From the NCBI GenBank assembly GCA_965371325.1, contig CBDUXZ010000081.1:1-7721 (forward strand): a stretch of 7,721 bases of DNA. Direction: 5' to 3'. A program made the translations under genes and the position numbers. Shown one piece after another: positions 1 through 5,986 of the stretch; the first letter of the stretch is position 1, and the number at the start of each line of letters is the position of its first letter. The DNA comes from CBDUXZ01 sp965371325 [NCBI: uncultured bacterium] (GTDB lineage Bacteria > JAUYMQ01). A model generated the notes under the pieces. It was given only the letters and a program-made list of their open reading frames with translations, had not been told where the DNA came from and did no database searches.

Positions 1-1
1 G

Positions 2-82
2 GATGTGGAGGCCTGCCGCAAGATTGCGGAGGAGGAACTCGGCGTGCGCTTCCGCTTCCGCCCCCTCGACGAAGTCGGATAG
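2..82 (+). CDS. C-terminal tail of an unidentified upstream gene (5' partial)
   Basis: An open frame enters from the left edge and encodes 26 residues ending in RFRFRPLDEVG before a TAG stop at 80-82. The frame has the strong third-position G/C bias seen in the other genes here. The tail begins with a charged helix-like stretch (CRKIAEEELG) and continues with an alternating Arg/Phe segment that could be a beta strand. I do not recognise the family from so short a piece. It lies 73 bases upstream of the inositol-monophosphatase gene on the same strand. No clear promoter or terminator separates them, so the two could be co-transcribed. It could be chance reading, but frame length, composition and placement favour a real gene end. 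Confidence 0.5.
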   Translation, partial: DVEACRKIAEEELGVRFRFRPLDEVG

Positions 83-155
83 CGCCGCGCCTCCCGGTGG
101 CCGGCCCCTCCGTACCGCGCGACGGGCGTCTCCGCGCAGAAAACGCTGACAGACG

Positions 156-968
156 ATGGGAATCGATCACCCTGATTTAACGCGCTGCCTCGATGAGGCG
201 CGGGCCGCTGCAAGTGAAGCAGCCCGAATTCAGCTCGCTTCCTACGGCGAGACGATCGGCGTGAAGCGCAAGGGCGACATCAACCTCGTCACCGAAGTCG
301 ACCTCGATTGCGAGAGGGCTATCGTCGAGCGCCTGCACAAGGCGTTTCCGGAATACCGTATCCTGGCGGAAGAAGGCTCGGGAAAAGAATCCGCCTCGGG
401 TTACCGGTGGATTGTCGATCCCCTCGACGGCACCACCAATTACGCCCACGGTTACCCGCGCTTTTGCGTGGCGATCGCACTCGAGCACGCCGGCAGCGTC
501 CTCCTCGCGGTTGTGCGCGACCCCGTCCTTGATGAAGAATTCGTGGCCGTCAGCGGCCAGGGGGCAACGCTGAACGGCCGCCCGATCCGCGTCAGCAGCC
601 AGACGCATATGCTCCGCTCCCTCCTCGCCACCGGCTTTGCCTACGACGTCCGCGAGAGCGCCATGAACAACCTCGACCATTTCGGGGCCTTCGTCCTTTC
701 AGCCCAGGCCGTCCGCCGGGACGGAAGCGCGGAGCTGAACCTCTGCTACACGGCAATGGGCCGCTTCGACGGTTTCTGGGAGATGAAGCTCAGTCCCTGG
801 GACGTGGCGGCGGGCGGTCTCATCGTGCGTGAGGCCGGAGGCATTGTTACCGACTTCGGGGGCCGCCCCAACGAGCTGGACGGGGCCCGGATCGTGGCGT
901 CGAACGGGAAAATTCACGCCGAGATGCTCGACATCATTCGCCGGACGGAAAAGGGAGAGGAGAGGTAG
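156..968 (+). CDS. suhB: Inositol-1-monophosphatase family protein (SuhB-like)
   Basis: The product is a 270-residue Mg2+-dependent sugar/inositol phosphatase, the usual length for the family. Established signatures are all visible: the first metal-ligand Glu in the AEEG stretch (E72/E73), the WIVDPLDGTTN motif (residues 85-95, metal ligands D88 and D91), a GSAELNL segment (190-196) leading into GRFDGFWE, and the C-terminal WDVAAGG motif (215-221) with catalytic-site D216. Family members hydrolyse myo-inositol-1-phosphate or related substrates such as fructose-1,6-bisphosphate, histidinol phosphate or AMP/PAP-like compounds. The exact substrate cannot be told from sequence. It is likely a cytosolic homodimer. 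The ATG at 156 is the first start after an in-frame TGA at 147-149; its ribosome binding site is weak, so translation may depend on the upstream transcript. The stop lies 4 bases before the methyltransferase start, indicating an operon. All active-site residues are intact. Confidence 0.93.
   Translation: MGIDHPDLTRCLDEARAAASEAARIQLASYGETIGVKRKGDINLVTEVDLDCERAIVERLHKAFPEYRILAEEGSGKESASGYRWIVDPLDGTTNYAHGYPRFCVAIALEHAGSVLLAVVRDPVLDEEFVAVSGQGATLNGRPIRVSSQTHMLRSLLATGFAYDVRESAMNNLDHFGAFVLSAQAVRRDGSAELNLCYTAMGRFDGFWEMKLSPWDVAAGGLIVREAGGIVTDFGGRPNELDGARIVASNGKIHAEMLDIIRRTEKGEER
954..965 (+). promoter_or_regulatory. Ribosome binding site that sets the methyltransferase start
   Basis: A purine-rich run made of repeated GGAGAGG units overlaps the last codons of the phosphatase gene. 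Its AGGAG core (958-962) is 10 bases before the GTG at 973. This supports GTG 973 as the start, rather than any upstream in-frame codon inside the phosphatase gene. Confidence 0.6.
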
Positions 969-972
969 GCGT

Positions 973-2004
973 GTGACTGTCAAGAATTCCGCGGAGCGCG
1001 TTCTTGGCGTGGCGTTCGGGTTCGAAGCCGCGCGCGCGGTCCAGACCGCGGTTCTGATCGGGATCTTCGATCTTCTGTCAGGAAGAGGACGGAGCGCCTT
1101 GTCGGTGGCCAGGGCAACGCGTTCTGAACCGGAATCGACGGCGATCCTTCTCGACGCCCTCGTGGGACTGAGACTTCTCAGGAAACGTTCCGGCCGTTAC
1201 AGGAATATGCCCGATGCCGCGCGCCACCTTGTCTCGCGATCGCCCGACAGCCTTTGCGATCTGATCCTACACGCCGCTTACCGCTTCGCTGAATGGGAGC
1301 GCCTTCCCGATGCCGTTCGTACCGGGAAACCCGTTAGGCCCCACGACATGTTCCAGCACAGAAGGGAGGAGACGCGGGCTTTCATCCGCGGTATGCACAA
1401 CCTCGCGGTCGCACGTGGAGATGCCCTCGAACTTCCGAAGCTCGTCAATCTTGTCGGCGCGCGAAAGCTCGTGGACATCGGGGGAGGACCGGCGACTTAC
1501 GCGATCTATCTCTGCAAGGCCTATCCGAGGCTCGCGATCACCGTCCTCGATCATCCCGGCACTCTGGAGGTGGCCCGTGGGTACGTTGCGCGCAGCCGGT
1601 TGCAAAAGCGAATCACGCTGAAAAAGACCGATATTCTGAAAGACCCCTTGGGCGGACCCTACGACGCCGCCCTCCTCTCGAACATCGTTCACGGCGAATA
1701 TGCCGCTACAAACCGGCGGCTTCTGAAGAAGATCCATGGGGCTCTCACTCCCGGCGCCACCATGATTGTAAAGGATCACCTCATGGATCGAACTCTCACC
1801 CGCCCGCCGGGCGGAGCGCTCTTCGCCCTGACGATGCTCATGTATACCCAGGGGCGTTGCTACGGTCTTCATGAGATCCACAGCTGGCTTGCGGAAGCGG
1901 GATTCACCCGGGGAGTGAAGCGCCGCGTCCCAGGAACCAGCGCCGTGGCGATCCTCGTCAGCCGCAAGCGTTCCACTCAGGCCGGGGGCGGCAAGCACAC
2001 ATAA
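973..2004 (+). CDS. SAM-dependent O-methyltransferase, Methyltransf_2 family
   Basis: A 343-residue protein with the two-part layout of the acetylserotonin/caffeate/CrtF-like O-methyltransferases. Residues about 8-110 form an N-terminal winged-helix dimerisation domain. The C-terminal Rossmann methyltransferase carries SAM motif I at 167-177 (VDIGGGPATYA), an acidic ribose-binding D193 in VLDHP, the adenine-side D220 in KTDIL, and an IVHGEY segment whose H240 lies where plant and bacterial relatives have the catalytic base His. The following LLKKIHGALTPGA (250-262) and IVKDHLMD are typical of the fold. The GTG start is chosen from the Shine-Dalgarno site and because upstream in-frame sequence is phosphatase-gene shadow. 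It is transcribed with the phosphatase gene, 4 bases apart. The third glycine of motif I is Ala174, a mild deviation. The substrate, probably a small hydroxylated or phenolic molecule, is unknown. A C- or N-methyltransferase role is not excluded. Confidence 0.87.
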   Translation: MTVKNSAERVLGVAFGFEAARAVQTAVLIGIFDLLSGRGRSALSVARATRSEPESTAILLDALVGLRLLRKRSGRYRNMPDAARHLVSRSPDSLCDLILHAAYRFAEWERLPDAVRTGKPVRPHDMFQHRREETRAFIRGMHNLAVARGDALELPKLVNLVGARKLVDIGGGPATYAIYLCKAYPRLAITVLDHPGTLEVARGYVARSRLQKRITLKKTDILKDPLGGPYDAALLSNIVHGEYAATNRRLLKKIHGALTPGATMIVKDHLMDRTLTRPPGGALFALTMLMYTQGRCYGLHEIHSWLAEAGFTRGVKRRVPGTSAVAILVSRKRSTQAGGGKHT

Positions 2005-2059
2005 GTCGACCTCGCCGCAACCCCACAGGATTGACAGGCCCTCCGTCCGCAGCTGGTGT

Positions 2060-2419
2060 GCCAGCCTGGGGGCGACGATCGCGCTCTCCATTCATGTGGT
2101 CGGCATCCTGGTAGTCTTCGCTTTGCTCGTGCTTCCTCCCATCGGCGGCCTCCTGCTCGGCAGGCGTCTCCCGTCGGTTTTCGTCATATCGATTCTGATC
2201 GCGGTGCTGAGCGTTTTCTCCGGGCTGCTTGTTTCCTACCGGGCGGATCTCCCTTCCGGTGCCACCATCGTGGTGACCATGGGGGCTGGCGTGCTCCTCA
2301 CGCGGCTTTTCCGCCGGACCCATGCCAGAACCGCCGCATCGGCAGACTTGAAATGCACGGCCCCGAAGACAATAATCAGCGCCGGACGCTCTTTGAAGCC
2401 CCGGATGCACCCGTTTTAG
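2060..2419 (+). pseudogene. C-terminal remnant of an ABC-3 family (ZnuB/MntB-like) metal permease
   Basis: The frame reads ATIALSIHVVG, then LVVFALLVLPP, a GLLLGRRLP turn, two more hydrophobic stretches, and LPSGATIVV. This is the order and spacing of the last third of ABC-3 zinc/manganese importer permeases, where VVGILLVxALLxxPA and LPxGPTIVL are conserved. Such permeases run to about 260-300 residues with 7-9 membrane helices; here only about 3 helices remain. Family-like sequence extends upstream of the only usual start codon in frame (GTG 2096), back to about 2060, where it fades. The frame stays open to 1919, but that part overlaps the methyltransferase end and does not look like a permease. 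No binding-protein or ATPase gene of a metal importer is nearby. The 3' tail after LTRLFRR (about 2317 onward) is polar and unlike the family, and it holds the promoter for the next gene. I infer a 5'-deleted remnant. A short expressed membrane peptide from GTG 2096 is the alternative. Confidence 0.68.
2348..2376 (+). promoter_or_regulatory. Sigma70-type promoter for the membrane/TPR gene
   Basis: TTGAAA at 2348-2353 and AATAAT at 2371-2376 are separated by exactly 17 bases. Each hexamer matches its consensus (TTGACA, TATAAT) at five of six positions. In DNA this GC-rich an A/T-rich pair at ideal spacing is unlikely to be accidental. Predicted transcription would start near 2383, giving a leader of about 70 bases before the GTG at 2453. 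The site lies inside the polar tail of the ABC-3 remnant frame. This suggests that the downstream gene is transcribed independently of the phosphatase/methyltransferase operon. Confidence 0.6.
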
Positions 2420-2441
2420 ATCCTGATTGCTCTTCCGCCAC

Positions 2442-2445
2442 GGAG
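2442..2445 (+). promoter_or_regulatory. Ribosome binding site for the membrane/TPR gene
   Basis: GGAG sits 7 bases before the GTG at 2453, an ordinary spacing. It supports this GTG over later internal starts and keeps the N-terminal Pro/Ala-rich segment in the protein. Confidence 0.5.
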
Positions 2446-2452
2446 ATCCCGT

Positions 2453-4156
2453 GTGAACCCCGCGCCCTATCCTGAAACAGCGCCTGTTGCGACGCAGGCT
2501 CCGGGAGCATCCGCCCCCGGACGGGCGGCGGTTGCCTGGTGCCTTGCGCTCGTGTTCCTCGTCAGCGTCCTCGCCTATGCGAACTCCCTCTCCAACGGAT
2601 TCACGCTCGATGACAAGGAGATCGTCGAGCACAACACGAGAATCCGGGGACTTGATCAGATTCCCCTCATCTGGTCCACCGGTTACTGGACCAACGAGAG
2701 GTACATCAAGGCTTACCGGCCGATCACCGTGACGACCTTTGCCCTAAACTACGCCGTCCACGGTCTGAGGCCCGCCGGCTACCACCTGGTGAATGTGCTT
2801 CTGAATGCCGCTGTCGCGGCCCTCCTCGTGCTCCTGGCCCTGAAACTGGGAGTTCCCCTCGCCGGGGCTTTGCTGGCCGGGCTTTTCTTCGCCGTGCATC
2901 CCATTCACACGGACGCCGCGTCGGGGGTGGTGGGCCGGGCAGAGATGCTGGCCGCCCTGGCTTTCCTCGGTGGGCTTCTCTTCTGGCTGCGCTACCGGGA
3001 GCAGGGCCGGCTGGGCGATCTGGCCGCCCTGCTGGCGATCTTCGCTCTGGGCAATCTCTCGAAAGAGCAGGTGATCGTGCTGCCGGTTCTGTTCGTCGTG
3101 GCCGAACTCGCCTTTCATCGCCTGCGCGACCCGGTGGGTCGAAACCGCCTGGCGCTCGCCTTGGCCGGGTGCGGCGTACTGCTGGCGGGCATTTTCATGC
3201 TGAGAGCGGCGGTCACGGGGACCGTGCTGGGAGGAAACCTGACGAACCATCCCCCCGTAAGCGGTTTCCTCTACGGCGAGCCGCTCTACATACGCCTGCT
3301 GACCTTCCTGAAAGTTCTGCAGAAGGTGGCGCGCCTGCTCCTCTTTCCCATCGCTCTCTCACCGGACTACAGCTTCAATCAGATTCCGATCCCCCGTGGA
3401 TTCGATCGAAGTGTTCTGGCGGGCGTGTTCGTCGCGCTGATCTGCGGGGCAGGGTTCGTGCACGCATGGAACACGCCGCGCCGCTTCCTGATGGTCTCCT
3501 GGGCCTTTCTGATTTATCTCCCCGTGTCGAATCTTCTGATGCCAATTCCCCTTCTGCTGGGGGAACGCACGCTCTACGTTCCCTCAATCGGCCTCGCGGT
3601 TGTTCTGGGCGACTGGCTGGCCTCGGAACCGCTCCGGCGCGCGGGGCGCAAGCGCCTCGCAGCCGGCGCCCTCGTCGCGGCGATCATCCTGCTGTGGGGT
3701 GCGCGGACGGTGGCGCGTGTTCCGGTGTGGCGAAACCAGATGACCCTGTTCGCATCGGGCGTCGAATCGAGCCCGAACTCGGCCATGCTGCACCTGAATT
3801 ATGGAACAGCACTGCTCCTCCAGGGGAGAGTGGAAGAGGCCGCGCGCCAGCTCGAGATCGTCGTGACTATCCAGCCCAAACTCGCAGTCGCACACTACAA
3901 ACTTTCGGTCTTGTACCAGATGCTCAACGAACCCGAAAAGGCCGAAGCCGCCATCCGGGCGCTGCTTCGCATGAGGTTGGATGACCCCGCCGCCTGGCTG
4001 CAGCTCGGGCGCGTGCTCGTGATGCAGGGAAGAACGGAGGATGCCCAGCGGGCGCTCAAACGCGGCCTGGTCTTCAACCACGGAAACCAGGCGATCCAGG
4101 GCGCTCTGGACGAGATCCGGGAGCAGAGGCGCGCCGCCAAGCCGCCGGCGCCCTGA
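2453..4156 (+). CDS. Multi-pass membrane protein with C-terminal TPRs, TMTC/GT-C glycosyltransferase-like
   Basis: A 567-residue protein. A Pro/Ala-rich cytosolic start (1-28) precedes a first membrane helix (about 29-46). The extracytoplasmic loop carries an Asp pair (FTLDDKEIV, D53-D54), as in GT-C enzymes. Then come KAYRPITVTTF (86-96), GYHLVNVLLN, a helix ending in FAVHPIHTDA (146-155) and GRAEMLAAL (161-169), LSKEQ (202-206), LSPDYSFNQ (302-310) and ERTLYVPSIG (371-380). About ten or more hydrophobic helices extend to 418. These landmarks match the TMTC (transmembrane and tetratricopeptide) group, whose animal members are protein O-mannosyltransferases using a lipid-linked sugar (family GT105). 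Three 34-residue TPR units follow at about 443-476, 477-510 and 511-544, presumably for substrate binding. By analogy it may glycosylate exported proteins or lipids; donor and acceptor are unknown. It starts at GTG 2453 behind its own promoter. The bacterial branch is largely uncharacterised, so enzymatic activity is inference. Confidence 0.82.
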   Translation: MNPAPYPETAPVATQAPGASAPGRAAVAWCLALVFLVSVLAYANSLSNGFTLDDKEIVEHNTRIRGLDQIPLIWSTGYWTNERYIKAYRPITVTTFALNYAVHGLRPAGYHLVNVLLNAAVAALLVLLALKLGVPLAGALLAGLFFAVHPIHTDAASGVVGRAEMLAALAFLGGLLFWLRYREQGRLGDLAALLAIFALGNLSKEQVIVLPVLFVVAELAFHRLRDPVGRNRLALALAGCGVLLAGIFMLRAAVTGTVLGGNLTNHPPVSGFLYGEPLYIRLLTFLKVLQKVARLLLFPIALSPDYSFNQIPIPRGFDRSVLAGVFVALICGAGFVHAWNTPRRFLMVSWAFLIYLPVSNLLMPIPLLLGERTLYVPSIGLAVVLGDWLASEPLRRAGRKRLAAGALVAAIILLWGARTVARVPVWRNQMTLFASGVESSPNSAMLHLNYGTALLLQGRVEEAARQLEIVVTIQPKLAVAHYKLSVLYQMLNEPEKAEAAIRALLRMRLDDPAAWLQLGRVLVMQGRTEDAQRALKRGLVFNHGNQAIQGALDEIREQRRAAKPPAP

Positions 4157-4168
4157 AGGTCCCCGGCC

Positions 4169-4194
4169 CGGCCGCCTCTCCTAAGGCGCGGCCG
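4169..4194. terminator. GC-rich hairpin between convergent genes (possible bidirectional terminator)
   Basis: CGGCCGC (4169-4175) pairs perfectly with GCGGCCG (4188-4194), leaving a 12-base loop. The stem lies 13 bases after the TPR gene stop and overlaps the last codons of the DUF72 gene, in the 24-base gap between converging genes. Neither side has a T-run, so it is not a canonical intrinsic terminator. In such GC-rich DNA a 7-bp stem could also be chance. Confidence 0.27.
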
Positions 4195-4999
4195 CCGCCA
4201 GGCTCCCGCCCAGGCGCGCGATCGAACCCGGGGCGTGGCCGGCGTAGTGGTTGTTGAAGAAGCCGAAGATGGTCATGTCGCGGTCGAGGAGCGTTCTTAT
4301 GACCGGTGTCCATTCGGCCATCTCCCGCGAACGGTCGACGATCACCTTGTCCCATGATTTCGTCTTCTTCTCTATGCCATGGCGATCCCCCAGCCAGCGG
4401 ATGTAGATAAAATCAGCCGTCACGGGATCCAGGCTGTTCATGACCTCGCCTATTCGGGGCATCCAGGGGTGATCAACCAGCGTGTAGGCCACCCCATGAT
4501 CGCGGAGCAGATCGAGGAGCGCGGGCCCGAGCCAGGTCTTGTTCCGAATCTCCAGCGCGTACCGGTAACCCCCTGGAAGCGTTGGAAGGAACTTCTTCAA
4601 CCGATCGCGGAAGCCGCTTTCGTCGACGCCCGACCTCTTGTTGAAATAGGGAACCTGGAGGAGGAGAGGGCCGAGCTTGTCACCCAGCTCGTCCATGGCA
4701 ACGAAAAATGCCTTCAGCTCTTCGGCGCAATCCGCCAGCCGCTTCTCGTGCGTGATCACCTGCGGGACTTTCGCCGCAAAGACAAACCCGTCGGGAAGCA
4801 CGCTCGCCCATCGCTTCGTGAGTGACACCGAAGGAATCCGATAAAACGTGGCGTCGACTTCCACCGCTCTGAACCTTGTTGCGTAGAAGCCGAGATAATC
4901 CCCGGGCGCCATTCCGGCAGGGTAGAAGACACGCTCCCAGGACTTGTGGGACCAGGACTGTGTTCCGAGGTAGAGGCGAGGATGAGGGGATGGCGTCAT
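4181..4999 (-). CDS. DUF72 domain-containing protein (YecE-like)
   Basis: A 272-residue protein of normal family length spanning one DUF72 domain, which folds as a TIM-barrel. Landmarks in order are YLGTQSWSHKSW and VFYPAGM (10-30), the conserved VEVDATFYRIPS (46-57), FAAKVPQVITHEKRL (74-88), LLLQVPYF (112-119), YALEIRNKTW (147-156), FIYIRWLGDRHG (197-208) and IFGFFNNHYAGHAPGS (244-259). The family is widespread in bacteria and archaea; structures exist but no reaction is established, and a nucleic-acid-related role has been suggested only from fold and charge. No signal peptide, so probably cytosolic. The ATG at 4999 places the barrel's first strand at the expected distance from the N-terminus. 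GGAG directly abuts this ATG, too close for a normal Shine-Dalgarno site, and the -10 box suggests a leaderless transcript. It follows the importer operon on the same strand after 93 bases and converges with the TPR gene. Confidence 0.9.
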   Translation of the reverse strand: MTPSPHPRLYLGTQSWSHKSWERVFYPAGMAPGDYLGFYATRFRAVEVDATFYRIPSVSLTKRWASVLPDGFVFAAKVPQVITHEKRLADCAEELKAFFVAMDELGDKLGPLLLQVPYFNKRSGVDESGFRDRLKKFLPTLPGGYRYALEIRNKTWLGPALLDLLRDHGVAYTLVDHPWMPRIGEVMNSLDPVTADFIYIRWLGDRHGIEKKTKSWDKVIVDRSREMAEWTPVIRTLLDRDMTIFGFFNNHYAGHAPGSIARLGGSLAAAAP

Positions 5000-5005
5000 C
5001 TCCGC

Positions 5006-5036
5006 AGTATAGAACCTGGAGAGGGGGAGGTCACAA
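5006..5036 (-). promoter_or_regulatory. Candidate promoter of the DUF72 gene, predicting a leaderless mRNA
   Basis: On the minus strand TATACT (5011 down to 5006) matches the -10 consensus at five of six positions. A weaker -35-like TTGTGA (5036 down to 5031) lies 19 bases upstream, slightly long. With the last base of the -10 at position -7, +1 falls on 4999, the A of the ATG. The 6 bases between the -10 and the start codon leave no room for a leader. Confidence 0.45.
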
Positions 5037-5060
5037 GCGCAGGCTACGATTGAAATGTGA

Positions 5061-5079
5061 ATGATGATGACGACGATGA
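5061..5079. repeat. Short trinucleotide run (ATG/ACG) in the spacer after the permease gene
   Basis: Six consecutive NTG/NCG-type triplets, ATG three times, ACG twice, ATG once, form a small microsatellite-like tract in the 93-base spacer between the DppC-like and DUF72 genes. On the transcribed minus strand it reads as a CAT/CGT run in the permease transcript's 3' end. I see no hairpin with a T-run around it, so the operon's terminator is not apparent here. It may be simple replication slippage. Confidence 0.4.
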
Positions 5080-5092
5080 ATTCCTGGGGGAG

Positions 5093-5986
5093 CTAGGGCA
5101 TGCGCCGCAGCGTGGGGTCGAGGGCATCGCGGAGGCGATCGCCAACGAAGTTGAAGGCGAGGATCGTGGAGAAGATGACCAGCGCCGGCGAGACGAGCAG
5201 GTGCGGGAAGCTGCGGAGGGCCGTCCAGCCGTCGTAGGCAAGTGTCCCCCAGCTCGCGAGGGGCGGCTGGATGCCCAGCCCGATGAAAGAGAGGGTCGAC
5301 TCGGAAAGGATGGCCACGGGAATCCGGTAGGTGAGGATCACCAGCAGCGGCCCCAGCGCGTTCGGGAGGATGTGCCGGAGAAGTATCCGCCGGCCGCGCG
5401 CGCCCAGAGCGCGGGCCGACTCCACATAGGTCTCCTCCCTCAATTGAAGGACGAGCCCCCGGGCCAGGCGCGCCGTCGATACCCAGCCGATGATCGAGAG
5501 GGCCACCATGATGCCAAAGAGCCCCCGCGAAAGTCCCGGCACCCCCTTGAACAGCTCGATGAAGACCACCATGAGCAGAAGGCCCGGGAATGAGTAGACC
5601 ACGTCGACGACGCGCATGAGCACGTCATCCACCCGTCCGCCAATCCATCCCGAGAGCCCGCCGTACACCGTCCCCAGCAAAAGCCCGGCAACGCCTACCG
5701 CAACACCGACCGCCATCGAAATCCGCGCGCCGTGTATGAGGCGCGTCAGCAGGTCGCGCCCCAATTGATCCGTCCCGAGCAGGTGGGCCCTGCTCGGTGC
5801 CGCGAGCACGTGGTCAGTATCCTGGTAGTCGTAGGCGTAGGGGGAGACCACGTCGGCGAACAGAGCGAGCAACGTGATGAGCGCGAGAAAGAGAATCCCC
5901 GACACCGCCAGGCGATCCTGCAGCAGACTGCGCAGCACGAGCCGCCAGGGATCCGGCAGGACAACGTGAGCGGCTTCGGTGCTCAT
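5093..5986 (-). CDS. ABC importer permease, DppC/OppC type
   Basis: A 297-residue inner-membrane permease of the peptide/opine/nickel (PepT) ABC importer family, full length. The N-terminal cytosolic tail leads to a first helix (about 27-48). Then comes the family-typical HLLGTDQLGRDLLTRLIHGAR (68-88) before the transmembrane core. The cytosolic EAA loop that docks the ATPase reads YVESARALGARGRRILLRHILPN (187-209). ILSESTLSFIGLGIQPP (226-242) and ASWGTLAYDG follow, and the C-terminus has NFVGDRLRDALDP (279-291). It pairs with the DppB-like permease. Its ATG overlaps the dehydrogenase stop in an ATGA (5983-5986), and GAGGGAGAGG lies just upstream of the start, so it is the third gene of the operon and probably translationally coupled. 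Substrates in this family include di- and oligopeptides, nickel, opines and some oligosaccharides; the sequence alone does not decide. Stop TAG at 5093-5095. Confidence 0.93.
   Translation of the reverse strand: MSTEAAHVVLPDPWRLVLRSLLQDRLAVSGILFLALITLLALFADVVSPYAYDYQDTDHVLAAPSRAHLLGTDQLGRDLLTRLIHGARISMAVGVAVGVAGLLLGTVYGGLSGWIGGRVDDVLMRVVDVVYSFPGLLLMVVFIELFKGVPGLSRGLFGIMVALSIIGWVSTARLARGLVLQLREETYVESARALGARGRRILLRHILPNALGPLLVILTYRIPVAILSESTLSFIGLGIQPPLASWGTLAYDGWTALRSFPHLLVSPALVIFSTILAFNFVGDRLRDALDPTLRRMP

Noticed and set aside
83-155. Promoter or terminator in front of the phosphatase gene
   Set aside because: The 73 bases are GC-rich with no paired -35/-10 hexamers and no hairpin followed by T residues. 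The phosphatase is more likely read from upstream.
829-972. Upstream extension of the methyltransferase frame into the phosphatase gene
   Set aside because: The extra N-terminal residues overlap coding sequence with intact phosphatase motifs (the WDVAAGG region and after), resemble no family, and GTG 973 has a good ribosome binding site.
2052-2065. Hairpin GCTGG-TGTG-CCAGC after the methyltransferase gene
   Set aside because: The stem is only 5 bp with no T-run after it, and it falls where the ABC-3 reading begins. This is too weak to call a terminator.
1958-2632. 224-codon minus-strand frame across the gap
   Set aside because: The product is polar and low-complexity (many R, G, E, D), spans parts of two real genes and shows no family motif. 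It is the typical antisense shadow of GC-rich DNA.
3169-3984. 271-codon plus-strand frame inside the TPR gene
   Set aside because: It is an alternative-frame shadow, rich in Arg, Pro and Ser, over a frame with clear membrane helices and TPRs.
5057-5593. Plus-strand frame starting with a run of Asp residues opposite the DppC-like gene
   Set aside because: The Asp run comes from the ATG/ACG tract, and the rest is the complement of a well-supported permease, with charged low-complexity content.
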